Of a stretch of 16,924 bases of DNA, positions 6,036 to 13,288 are shown piece by piece. The notes below the pieces were generated by a model. The model made no database searches and was not told the origin of the DNA. It saw only the letters and a list, made by a program, of their open reading frames with translations. Made by a program: the position numbers and the translations under genes. This DNA comes from Methyloceanibacter sp. (GTDB lineage: Bacteria; Pseudomonadota; Alphaproteobacteria; Rhizobiales; Methyloligellaceae), in contig JAENXG010000021.1 in assembly GCA_016649675.1 (NCBI GenBank), positions 1 through 16,924 of the forward strand, read 5' to 3'. Positions within the stretch are counted from its first letter, which is position 1, and every line of letters begins with the position of its first letter.

Positions 6036-6683
6036 ATGTCCCGATGGACCACATTCCCAATAAGCCTAATTTTCCTGATCTTGAGCGCGGGAGCCGCCTC
6101 GTCTGCCGACGACGTGCCGCGCAATATCGAGCTTAAGCCTGGCGCCGCTGCGACCGACAACCCGCCGGCGGCAGACCAAGGCGCAACCGGGATCAAGACC
6201 CGCCAGATCGTCACCGAGGGCAAGGAGGCAGCACCTGCTGCTGCGTCTGCCAACGCCGCGGTGGCGCCCCCTGCCGATGCGGCAGGAAAGCCAGACACGC
6301 CGAAGGAGGGTGAAGGCGCCGCAACGGCAGCTCCGGCTCAGGCGACAACGGCGCCGCCGCCCGGACCTTCGCCCGTGACACTTCGCCCAGAGGAACTCGT
6401 GCTCGCTGTGCAGACCGAGCTCAAGCGCGTGGGCTGCGACCCCGGCGAGATCGACGGCGTGTGGGGGGGCCAATCGCGCGAGGCGCTCGCCGCCTTTGGC
6501 CATTTCGCCAAGGTCGACGTGGCCGAGCTCGCGCCGACCATCGAAATCCTCGCCATCATCAAGGGCAAGGGCACGGCCGTCTGCGTCGCTGGCGGGGAGG
6601 CTCAGCCTTCCGCAGAGGAGTCAGAGCCCGCCCCACGCCACCATGGCGGAGGTGGCGGGTATTATGGCGGCGGTGGTTACTGA
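6036..6683 (+). CDS. Secreted Ala/Pro-rich protein with peptidoglycan-binding-like module and Gly/Tyr tail
   Basis: A strong GGAGGAG eight bases upstream fixes the ATG at 6036. The 215-residue product has a signal peptide (core FPISLIFLILSAGA, cleavage likely after residue 24), a long low-complexity Ala/Pro/Thr linker (about 35-115), and then a small folded module (about 117-185). That module, with VQTELKRVGCDPGEIDGVWG, resembles the PG_binding_1 fold seen in rhizobial proteins, with Cys134 and Cys183 placed for a disulfide. The protein ends in RHHGGGGGYYGGGGY, a flexible Gly/Tyr tail. No catalytic domain is present, although the same module is often attached to caspase-like or other domains in related genomes (from memory). 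It probably works in the periplasm or at the cell wall; function unknown. Its stop codon overlaps the end of the convergent monooxygenase gene. Confidence 0.75.
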   Translation: MSRWTTFPISLIFLILSAGAASSADDVPRNIELKPGAAATDNPPAADQGATGIKTRQIVTEGKEAAPAAASANAAVAPPADAAGKPDTPKEGEGAATAAPAQATTAPPPGPSPVTLRPEELVLAVQTELKRVGCDPGEIDGVWGGQSREALAAFGHFAKVDVAELAPTIEILAIIKGKGTAVCVAGGEAQPSAEESEPAPRHHGGGGGYYGGGGY

Positions 6684-7912
6684 CGAGGCGCGGGTGCAAC
6701 CTCGGGTGTCTGCACATGCTCGGGCCGGAAGCCCATGCCGAGCACGCGCGCCGGGATGCGGCGCAGAACCGGAAACCATTGCAGGAGCTTCACCGCAAGC
6801 GGCGGCCTTGGCGTTGTCTTGAGGGCGAGGACATTGCTGATGACGCGGTCCTGAATGAAAAGCTGCAGTCTTTGCGTGGCGCGCGTCGGCCACTCGCGCC
6901 GCTCCTGCACCCGGTCTAAGACTTCGAGCGGCACGGGCCCAGGGCGGAGAGGTTCCCAGAGGATATTGGCCGCGGCGACCGCATCCTGAATGGCGAGGTT
7001 GATGCCGACGCCGCCGATCGGCGACATGGCGTGCGCTGCGTCGCCGATGCAGAGAAGCCCGGGCCTCGACCAACTTTTGAGGCGGTCGACGGTGACCGTG
7101 AGAAGCTTCACGTCGTCCCAAGAGGCGATCTCGTGCACCCGATCGGCGAACGCCGGGTTCAGCGCGACGATGGAAGCCCGGAACGCCTCCAACCCGGCCG
7201 CACGCATTTTCTCATAGCCGCCTTTGGGGATGACATAGGCGCATTGCCAATAGTCGCCGCGGTCAAGCATGACAAAGATCACGCCCGCCTGAATCCGTCC
7301 AAGCGTCTGCTGCTTGTCCTCGGGGCGTCTCGAGAGGCGCAACCACAGCACGTCCATGGGTGCGCCGAGATCCTCGACCTTTAGCCCGGCGCGCTCGCGG
7401 ATATCGGAATGGCGACCATCGGCGCCCACGACGAGATCGGCGCGGATTTCAAGCGGCCCCTCTGGCGTCTCGGCCAGCACGCCCACCACGCGCCCATCCG
7501 CGATGATGAGATCGGTCGCGCGCGCCTGCATGCGCAGGTGAAAGCCCGCATAGCGGCGCGCGTGCTCGGCTAGAAAATTGAGGAAATCCCATTGCGGCAT
7601 CAAGGCGATGAACTTGCAATGGGTCGGCAGATGGCGGAAATCGCCGATCACCACCGTCTCGTCGCCGATCTGGCCGGTGAGCTCACGCACCTCCTGATGC
7701 GGCCGCTTGAGAAACTCTTCCAGCAGCCCAAGCTCGTACATGATCTGAAGCGTCGAGGGATGGATGGTGTCACCACGGAAGTCGCGGAAAAAGTCGGCAT
7801 GCTTCTCGATCACCAGCACATCGATGCCAGCGCGGGCAAGCAGGAAGCCCAGCATCATGCCGGCCGGGCCGCAGCCAGCGATCACGCAGCCTGTGGTGAT
7901 GGTCTCAGTCAC
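6677..7912 (-). CDS. FAD-dependent monooxygenase (p-hydroxybenzoate hydroxylase/UbiH fold)
   Basis: The 411-residue product is a class A flavoprotein monooxygenase. The dinucleotide-binding motif GCGPAG (13-18) with Glu36 at the end of strand two, the middle GADG motif (163-166, FAD/NADPH contact) and the late GDAAHAMSP motif (290-298) followed by GGVGINLAIQDA are all in place. RDFRGDTIHPSTL (43-55) marks the aromatic hydroxylase-like branch. Substrate is unknown; a ubiquinone ring hydroxylase is possible because ubiquinone genes lie nearby, but they are in a separate cluster. The start is GTG at 7910-7912, sharing four bases (GTGA) with the moeB stop, so translation is probably coupled to the upstream moeB-like gene. 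The 3' end overlaps the convergent secreted-protein gene by seven bases. Confidence 0.87.
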   Translation of the reverse strand: MTETITTGCVIAGCGPAGMMLGFLLARAGIDVLVIEKHADFFRDFRGDTIHPSTLQIMYELGLLEEFLKRPHQEVRELTGQIGDETVVIGDFRHLPTHCKFIALMPQWDFLNFLAEHARRYAGFHLRMQARATDLIIADGRVVGVLAETPEGPLEIRADLVVGADGRHSDIRERAGLKVEDLGAPMDVLWLRLSRRPEDKQQTLGRIQAGVIFVMLDRGDYWQCAYVIPKGGYEKMRAAGLEAFRASIVALNPAFADRVHEIASWDDVKLLTVTVDRLKSWSRPGLLCIGDAAHAMSPIGGVGINLAIQDAVAAANILWEPLRPGPVPLEVLDRVQERREWPTRATQRLQLFIQDRVISNVLALKTTPRPPLAVKLLQWFPVLRRIPARVLGMGFRPEHVQTPEVAPAPRQ

Positions 7913-8733
7913 AAGCTGGCCTCGGCAACAGCCTTGCGGTGGTGGGAGAGGTCGTGGAAGCGCGGCTCCTTGCCGTTGAGCGGGCTCTCTTGGTCCCAGC
8001 CATAGGCGACGGTGGTGAAGCGGGCCTGCAGCGCGTCGTAGAGCAGCAGCCTGCCGACAAGGCTCTCGCCGATGCCGAGCAGCTCCTTGACCACCTCGAC
8101 CGCTTGCAAGCTCCCGATCACGCCGGCGACCGCGCCCAGAATCCCCGCCTCAGAGCACGGTGGCACGGTGCCTTCCGGCGGCGGCTCGGGAAAGAGGCAG
8201 CGATAGGAGGGGCGCGGGTTTCCTTCGGCGTCGCGCTCGAAGGCGCGGAAGGTGGTGAGGTGGCCGTCGAAAGGCCCGACCGCCGCGAAAACCAGCGGCA
8301 CCTTGGCAAAATAGCAGGCGTCGTTGACGAGATAGCGCGTGGCGAAATTGTCAGAGCCGTCGGCCACGATGTCGAAGCCGCGGATGATGTCGATGGCGTT
8401 CTCGGGGACAAGCCGCGTGGTGTAGAGGCGGGTCTCCACATACGGGTTGAGGCGATCGAGAGCGTTCGCCGCGCTTCGCGTCTTGAACTTCCCCACGCTT
8501 GCCGTGTCGTAGACAATCTGGCGCTGCAGATTGTCGAGGCTCACGCGGTCGTCGTCGATAATGCCGATGGTGCCGATGCCGGCCGCAGCAAGATAGAGCA
8601 GCAGCGGCGAGCCGAGACCGCCGGCACCGACGACGAGCACGCGCGCGGCTTTCAGCTTCTGCTGGCCTTCGCCGCCGATCTCTTTCAGCACCAGCTGGCG
8701 CTTGTAGCGCAGGACCTCGTCAGGGGTGAGCAT
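7909..8733 (-). CDS. moeB: MoeB/ThiF/HesA-family adenylyltransferase (E1-like)
   Basis: E1-like enzymes of this family adenylate the C-terminal glycine of a small sulfur carrier (MoaD or ThiS) so that it can be thiocarboxylated for molybdopterin or thiamine synthesis. The 274-residue product has the ATP-binding loop GAGGLGSP (36-43), the IIDDD acid cluster (58-62), SLDNLQRQ (65-72) with the conserved Arg, Lys85 region, and ADGSDNF (124-130). Cys179 (YRCLFPEP) and Cys193 (PPCSEAG) are present, but the CxxC pairs that bind structural zinc in E. coli MoeB are missing: the first cysteine is Ser and the C-terminal CPVC is absent. I recall the same pattern in rhizobial MoeB proteins. There is no rhodanese domain. 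ATG at 8731-8733 has a weak ribosome binding site. moeB rather than thiF is the more likely name but not certain. Confidence 0.85.
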   Translation of the reverse strand: MLTPDEVLRYKRQLVLKEIGGEGQQKLKAARVLVVGAGGLGSPLLLYLAAAGIGTIGIIDDDRVSLDNLQRQIVYDTASVGKFKTRSAANALDRLNPYVETRLYTTRLVPENAIDIIRGFDIVADGSDNFATRYLVNDACYFAKVPLVFAAVGPFDGHLTTFRAFERDAEGNPRPSYRCLFPEPPPEGTVPPCSEAGILGAVAGVIGSLQAVEVVKELLGIGESLVGRLLLYDALQARFTTVAYGWDQESPLNGKEPRFHDLSHHRKAVAEASL

Positions 8734-8808
8734 GATGGAGTGAACTTATGTCATCCAACGAGGCGCTGCCAGGGAGAGGCAAGAGGGCGTTCAGCGATGC
8801 CACATTCT

Positions 8809-8967
8809 CCATCCCTCCCCTTGATGGGGAGGGCGGTCGGCGGCGCCAGCGCCGACGACCGGGTGGGGTGAAGTCGTGGGTGTGGCGATCCCGATTGATA
8901 AACTTGCCCCCCACCCCCCACCCGACGCGCGAGGGCGCGCCGACCTCCCCACGAGGGGGAGGTATGG
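8809..8967. repeat. 159-base inverted-repeat intergenic element between dut and moeB
   Basis: Two arms of roughly 65 bases are near reverse complements. The left arm begins CCATCCCTCCCCTTGATGGG and ends GGGTGGGGTGAA near 8873; the right arm begins TTGCCCCCCACCCC near 8904 and ends CCCCACGAGGGGGAGGTATGG. Each arm has an internal hairpin (CCTCCCC/GGGGAGG). The centre is about 30 unique bases. It has no coding capacity of its own that I believe. The form is that of a dispersed miniature element, and similar CCTCCCC...GGGGAGG sequences are familiar from rhizobial intergenic regions. Confidence 0.78.
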
Positions 8968-8984
8968 AGCAAGGTGCAGCGCCT

Positions 8985-9461
8985 TTACGAACCGGTGGAG
9001 CCGAAGCCGCCCTGCCCGCGGTCGGTCTCGCCAAGCACTTCGACAGCCACGATCTCGACATGGGCGACGGGGGCGATCACGAGCTGGGCGATGCGATCGC
9101 CGCGGCGGACGGTAAAGGCCTCGGTCCCGAGATTGACGAGGAGCACCATGACCTCGCCGCGATAATCGGCATCGATGGTGCCGGGGCTGTTCAAGAGCGT
9201 CACCCCGTGCTTCAGCGCCAAGCCGGAGCGCGGGCGGACTTGCGCCTCGTAACCTTGTGGCAGCTCGAGCCCGAAGCCGGTGGGCACAAGCGTGCGCGAT
9301 CCCGGCTGGAGCTCGACCGGCCCCGCGTCCGGGACGGCAGCGACGACATCGAGACCGGCCGCGAGCTTGGAGTGGTGAGAAGGAAGCGATAGCCCCGCCC
9401 CATGGGGCAGGCGAAGCACGCGGACCGTTACGCTTGACTTCGGCGGACGCGCTTCGCTCAT
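8985..9461 (-). CDS. dut: Deoxyuridine 5'-triphosphate nucleotidohydrolase (dUTPase)
   Basis: dUTPase hydrolyses dUTP to dUMP and pyrophosphate, keeping uracil out of DNA and supplying dTMP synthesis. All five motifs of the homotrimeric family are visible in the 158-residue product: I around AAGLDVVAA (34-42), II PRSGLALKHG (77-86), III GTIDADYRGEV (94-104) with the catalytic Asp, IV RRGDRIAQLV (119-128), and V RGQGGFGSTG (148-157), the flexible C-terminal arm that closes over the nucleotide. Length is normal. Its ATG at 9459-9461 overlaps the coaBC stop codon by four bases (ATGA), so the two are translationally coupled, the arrangement known from many alphaproteobacteria and from E. coli neighbours. 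Confidence 0.97.
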   Translation of the reverse strand: MSEARPPKSSVTVRVLRLPHGAGLSLPSHHSKLAAGLDVVAAVPDAGPVELQPGSRTLVPTGFGLELPQGYEAQVRPRSGLALKHGVTLLNSPGTIDADYRGEVMVLLVNLGTEAFTVRRGDRIAQLVIAPVAHVEIVAVEVLGETDRGQGGFGSTGS

Positions 9462-10693
9462 TCAGCGGCCGAGCGCAGTGAGGACAGCGCGTCTGCGGCG
9501 CGTGCGAGCAGCCGCGTGGCCATCTCGTCCTTGCTCATGGGAGGCCAATCCTCGACGCCCGCTCCGGTGATGAGATGGATCTGGGTGTGATCGCCGCCCA
9601 TCGCGCCCGTCCCGGGCCAGACGTCATTGGCGACGATCCAGTCGGCTCCCTTGGCGCGGCGCTTGGCGGAAGCATTCTCGATGAGGTTCTCGGTCTCGGC
9701 AGCGAAGCCGATGACGAGGCGCGGACGCTTGAGTGCAGGCTTGGCGAGCGTGGCGAGGATGTCGGGATTCTGGGCGAGCAAGAGCTTCGCCTCGCCGCCC
9801 TCACGCTCCTTTTTCAGCTTCTGCGGCGCCTCGTCGGCAGCGCGCCAATCGGCGACGGCGGCGGCGCAAATGGCGATATCGGCTGGAAGTGCGGCTAGGG
9901 TCGCCGCCAGCATCTCGTGCGCCGTCTCAACCCTCACCACACGCACGCCAGGAGGATCGGGAAGCGCGACGGGGCCGCTCACCAGCGTCACCTCGGCGCC
10001 GAGCGCCGAGGCCGCGCGGGCTAAGGCATGGCCCTGCTTGCCGGAGGAGCGGTTGGCGAGATAGCGCACGGGGTCGATGGGCTCGTGCGTCGGGCCTGAG
10101 GTGATCAGCACGCGGCGACCACTGAGTGGGCCGGCAAGCGGCCCTGTCGTCTTCGTATCAAGCAGGCCCGCGATCGCGTCGAGGATGGCGGCAGGCTCGG
10201 CCATGCGGCCCAGGCCATATTCGCCGCAGGCCATCTCGCCCTCGTCGGGTCCGACAAAAGCGATGCCGTCGGTGCGGAGCGTCGCGATATTCCGCCGCGT
10301 GGCCGGATGCTGCCACATGCGCACATTCATGGCGGGAGCGGCCAGGACCCTCTTGTCGGTGGCAAGCAGGACGGCGGTGGCAAGGTCGTCGGCCAAGCCC
10401 TGCGCCATCTTGGCGAGGAGGTCTGCCGTGGCCGGCGCGACGACGATCAGATCAGCTTCGCGTGACAGCCTGATATGTCCGATCTCCGCCTCATCCTTGA
10501 GGTCGAACAGGTCAGCGAAGGCTTTCTCCTCGGTGAGCACCGAGAACGACAAGGGCGTCACGAACTCGGCGCCGCCTTTGGTCAGGATCGCGCGCACCGA
10601 GGCGCCCCGCTCCTTCAAGCGGCGGACGAGCTCGAGGCTCTTATAGGCGGCGATGCCGCCTCCTACGATGAGCAGGATGCGCTTGTTTTGCAC
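9458..10693 (-). CDS. coaBC: Bifunctional phosphopantothenoylcysteine decarboxylase / phosphopantothenate-cysteine ligase
   Basis: CoaBC performs two successive steps of coenzyme A synthesis: joining cysteine to 4'-phosphopantothenate, then FMN-dependent decarboxylation to 4'-phosphopantetheine. The N-terminal CoaC part has GGGIAAYKS (11-19), the catalytic His73 in HIRLSREAD, the PAMN motif (120-123) and Cys156 in GEMACGEYGLGRM. The C-terminal CoaB part has TSGPTHEPIDPVRYLANRSS (198-217) and the FAAET motif (330-334). I start it at GTG 10691-10693, which has GAGAGG six bases upstream and yields 411 residues. An ATG eight codons further up (10715-10717) is in frame but lies inside a dispersed repeat and has no ribosome binding site. 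The gene is coupled to dut downstream. Confidence 0.95.
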   Translation of the reverse strand: MQNKRILLIVGGGIAAYKSLELVRRLKERGASVRAILTKGGAEFVTPLSFSVLTEEKAFADLFDLKDEAEIGHIRLSREADLIVVAPATADLLAKMAQGLADDLATAVLLATDKRVLAAPAMNVRMWQHPATRRNIATLRTDGIAFVGPDEGEMACGEYGLGRMAEPAAILDAIAGLLDTKTTGPLAGPLSGRRVLITSGPTHEPIDPVRYLANRSSGKQGHALARAASALGAEVTLVSGPVALPDPPGVRVVRVETAHEMLAATLAALPADIAICAAAVADWRAADEAPQKLKKEREGGEAKLLLAQNPDILATLAKPALKRPRLVIGFAAETENLIENASAKRRAKGADWIVANDVWPGTGAMGGDHTQIHLITGAGVEDWPPMSKDEMATRLLARAADALSSLRSAAE

Positions 10694-10712
10694 GTCTGGC
10701 CTCTCACGCAGG

Positions 10713-10807
10713 GTCATTCCCGCGAAAGCGGGAATCCAGTAACCACCGACTTTAGCAATAACTGCCTGCAGGGGTTACTGGATTGCCCGGTCAAGCCGGG
10801 CAATGAC
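10713..10807. repeat. Short dispersed inverted-repeat element between coaBC and ubiB
   Basis: The element runs from GTCATTCCCGCGAAAGCGGG (starting 10713) to GCCCGGTCAAGCCGGGCAAT plus GAC at 10807. Both ends carry CCAGTAACC/GGTTACTGG inner boundaries and outer GTCATT/AATGAC ends, and each arm holds its own hairpin (CCCGC-GAAA-GCGGG and GCCCGG-TCAA-CCGGGC). The middle of about 30 bases is unique. These two arm sequences are, from memory, among the commonest intergenic repeats in Bradyrhizobium and relatives. It lies in what would otherwise be a ubiE-ubiB-coaBC-dut operon. Confidence 0.85.
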
Positions 10808-10832
10808 AATAAATAAGGTTAATGGTCAACGT

Positions 10833-12413
10833 TCAAAACCACAGCGCGAAGGCGATGGCGGCGAGCGCGAGCGCGCCGACCCAGATGCCGATGCGGGTCA
10901 TGCGGTTCTGGCGGCTTTGCGCCTCTGCCAGCCGCTCCACGGTGTCGTTGTCGAGCCGCATGCCCTGCTCGGCCATGGAGGCAAAGGCGTCCGCGGCGCG
11001 CTCGGCCTGGCCGAGCAGCTTCGGGATCTCGCCGACGAAGCGGCCGACGCTGACCGCCACCTCCGCCGCCGCCTCGATGCGGGCCCCGGCGCCAAGCTCC
11101 TTTTCCAGCCACTCCCGCACCACGGGGTCTGCCACGACCCACATGTTCAGCTCCGGATCGAGGCCGCGGCCGACACCCTCAACCACCACCATGGTCTTTT
11201 GCAGGAGCAGCAGCTCGGGCCGCGTCTCCATGTCGAACACTTCAGTATATTGGAAGAGCTGGCCCAAGACCTGCGCCATGGAGATCTCGCTCGCCGGCCG
11301 GTCCATGATCGGCTCGCCGATGGCGCGGAGCGCTTGGGCGAATTGGGCGACCGAATGCCGCCGCGGGACGTAGCCCGCCTCGAAATGCACCTCGGCCACG
11401 CGGGTGTAGTTGCGGGTGATGAAGCCGTGCAGGATCTCGGCGAGGAAGCGCCGCTCCTTCGCACCCAAACGGCCCATGATGCCGAAATCGACGGCGACGA
11501 TGCGGCCTTGCTCGTCGACGAACAAATTCCCCGGATGCATGTCGGCATGGAAGAAACCGTCGCGCATGGCGTGGCGGAGGAAGGTTTGCATCAGACGCGC
11601 GCCGAGCGCCTTCAAATCGTGGCCGGCTGCGCGCAAAGCCGCATGGTCGGAGATCTGGATGCCGTCGATCCATTCGAGCGTCAGGACGCGGCGCGCGCTC
11701 CGCGTCCAATCGACCTCAGGCACGCGGAAGCCCTCGTCGTTCTTGGAGTTCTCCGCCATCTCCGAGATGGCCGCGGCCTCCATGCGCAAATCCATCTCGA
11801 TGGCGACGGACTTGGCGAGCGTGTCGACTACGGCGATCGGACGCAAGCGGCGTGAAGGCCGATGCAGGCGCTCGACCATGCGCGCGGCGAAGAAATAGCT
11901 GTCGAGGTCCCTTTGGAAGCGCTGCTCGATGCCGGGCCGGAGCACCTTCACCGCCACCGACTTGAGCGTCCCGTCCGACCTCCGCACCTTAGCCTTGTGC
12001 ACCTGCGCGATCGAGGCGGCAGCGACCGGGGGACCGAACTCGGCGAAGAGCGTGTCGATGGGCGCTCCCAGCGCCTGCTCCACCGCTTCCCGCGCCTCGG
12101 TCTGCGAGAAGGGCGGCAGGCGGTCCTGGAGCGTCGAGAGGTCACGGGCGAGCTCGCGCCCGATAATGTCGTCGCGGGTGGCGAGGAACTGGCCAAGCTT
12201 GATGTAGGAGGGGCCGAGCGAGGTGAGCGCGGTGGAGAGCCGTGCCTCGTTCCCCGCCTCTCCTGCCCCATTCTTGCGCAGCGCCGCGGTCACGCGGCTG
12301 AACAGGGCAAGCGGCGCGGGCAGGTTCGCCTGCTCGGGCATCACGCGTGCGCCGCTCCAGGCGATGACGACGCCCGCGTGCGTCAGCCGCGCCATATTCG
12401 CAATCGCATTCAA
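10833..12413 (-). CDS. ubiB: UbiB: ABC1/COQ8-family atypical kinase/ATPase for ubiquinone biosynthesis
   Basis: UbiB is a membrane-associated ATPase of the protein-kinase-like fold that supports the ubiquinone biosynthetic complex. The 526-residue product shows the family's signature N-terminal KxGQ motif (KLGQ, 72-75), the Ala-rich loop AAAS (131-134), the ATP-binding Lys156 (VAVKV), the ExD motif (Glu206, Asp208), catalytic Asp291 in HADMHPGN and the metal-binding Asp309 in DFGIMG. A single transmembrane helix closes the protein (about 508-525), as in other bacterial UbiB proteins. The start is the TTG at 12411-12413, which has GAGG seven bases upstream; an ATG six codons later has none. 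It follows ubiE by 12 bases. Confidence 0.95.
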   Translation of the reverse strand: MNAIANMARLTHAGVVIAWSGARVMPEQANLPAPLALFSRVTAALRKNGAGEAGNEARLSTALTSLGPSYIKLGQFLATRDDIIGRELARDLSTLQDRLPPFSQTEAREAVEQALGAPIDTLFAEFGPPVAAASIAQVHKAKVRRSDGTLKSVAVKVLRPGIEQRFQRDLDSYFFAARMVERLHRPSRRLRPIAVVDTLAKSVAIEMDLRMEAAAISEMAENSKNDEGFRVPEVDWTRSARRVLTLEWIDGIQISDHAALRAAGHDLKALGARLMQTFLRHAMRDGFFHADMHPGNLFVDEQGRIVAVDFGIMGRLGAKERRFLAEILHGFITRNYTRVAEVHFEAGYVPRRHSVAQFAQALRAIGEPIMDRPASEISMAQVLGQLFQYTEVFDMETRPELLLLQKTMVVVEGVGRGLDPELNMWVVADPVVREWLEKELGAGARIEAAAEVAVSVGRFVGEIPKLLGQAERAADAFASMAEQGMRLDNDTVERLAEAQSRQNRMTRIGIWVGALALAAIAFALWF

Positions 12414-12425
12414 ATTATGGCCTCA

Positions 12426-13202
12426 TCACAGTCGCCAGGCGGAGTGGATGGCCGCAATCCCGCCGGTGAGATTGCGGTAGCGCGCTCGCTCGAAGCCAGC
12501 ATTCTCGATCAAGCCCATGAAGGTTTTCTGATCGGGGAAGCGGCGGATGCTCTCCACGAGATAGCGATAAGAGGCGCTATCGCCGGTCACGAGGCCGCCA
12601 AGTATCGGGATGGCATTGAACGAATAGGCGTCATAAAGCCGATCGAGCACCGGCACCTCCACGCTCGAGAATTCGAGGCAGAGAAACCGGCCGCCGGGCT
12701 TCAACACGCGGAACGCCTCGGCAAGTGCCGCCTCCATATGGGTAAGATTGCGCATGCCGAAGGCGATGGTGTAGGCGTCGAAGCTCGCTTGCGCAAAGGG
12801 CAAAGCCTCAGCATTGCCGCGCACGAAGCGGAGCCGGTCCGCTTCCCCTTTGCCGCGGCTCCGCCCCACCTCGATCATCTCGGCGCTGATGTCGCAGATC
12901 ACGGCGCTGGCGCCCTTCCCCGCGATTTCCATAAATCTGAGGGCGACATCGCCGGTGCCCCCGGCAACGTCGAGAAGGGCGTAAGAAACGGCGCTTTTCG
13001 GCGGCGCAAGCCAGGCGAGAAGCTCGCTTTTCCACAGCCGATGAAGGCCGCCAGACATCAGGTCGTTCATCAGGTCGTAGCGGCGCGCGACCTTGGTAAA
13101 AACCTCGTTCACCAGCCCCTGCTTGGCGTCACCGGCGACCTCGGCGAAGCCGAAGCTCGTCGCGGCCTTTGCGGCCCCAGGGCTCTCGAGGTCCTCGTTC
13201 AT
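12426..13202 (-). CDS. ubiE: UbiE: demethylubiquinone/demethylmenaquinone C-methyltransferase
   Basis: UbiE transfers a methyl group from S-adenosylmethionine to the quinone ring during ubiquinone (and, where made, menaquinone) synthesis. The 258-residue product contains the family signatures: VFTKVARRYDLMNDLMSGG (34-52) near the N terminus, the SAM-binding glycine motif DVAGGTGDVALRF (78-90), the acidic ICDIS end of strand two (102-106), GNAEALPF (129-136), and FGMRNL (148-153) with the final HSAWRL end. Length is normal. The ATG at 13200-13202 has only a weak ribosome binding site. It heads the ubiE-ubiB(-coaBC-dut) minus-strand group and is divergent from mutM across 86 bases, a neighbourhood conserved in many alphaproteobacteria. 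Confidence 0.97.
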   Translation of the reverse strand: MNEDLESPGAAKAATSFGFAEVAGDAKQGLVNEVFTKVARRYDLMNDLMSGGLHRLWKSELLAWLAPPKSAVSYALLDVAGGTGDVALRFMEIAGKGASAVICDISAEMIEVGRSRGKGEADRLRFVRGNAEALPFAQASFDAYTIAFGMRNLTHMEAALAEAFRVLKPGGRFLCLEFSSVEVPVLDRLYDAYSFNAIPILGGLVTGDSASYRYLVESIRRFPDQKTFMGLIENAGFERARYRNLTGGIAAIHSAWRL

Positions 13203-13288
13203 GCGCGGGACAATAGCGCAAGCCCCAAGATCAGGCTATTGTTGCAGCGCAACGGAGCTTCTTCTGCAGTGCGATATGGCGGTTCATC

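Noticed and set aside
8748..9392. A 214-codon plus-strand frame between moeB and dut
   Set aside because: Its N-terminal part is the translated inverted repeat and the rest is antisense to dut, so it is not a gene.
4055..10807. The three palindromic repeats as parts of a CRISPR array or an insertion sequence
   Set aside because: Each is a single unit with complementary arms, there are no regularly spaced direct repeats and no transposase gene in the window.
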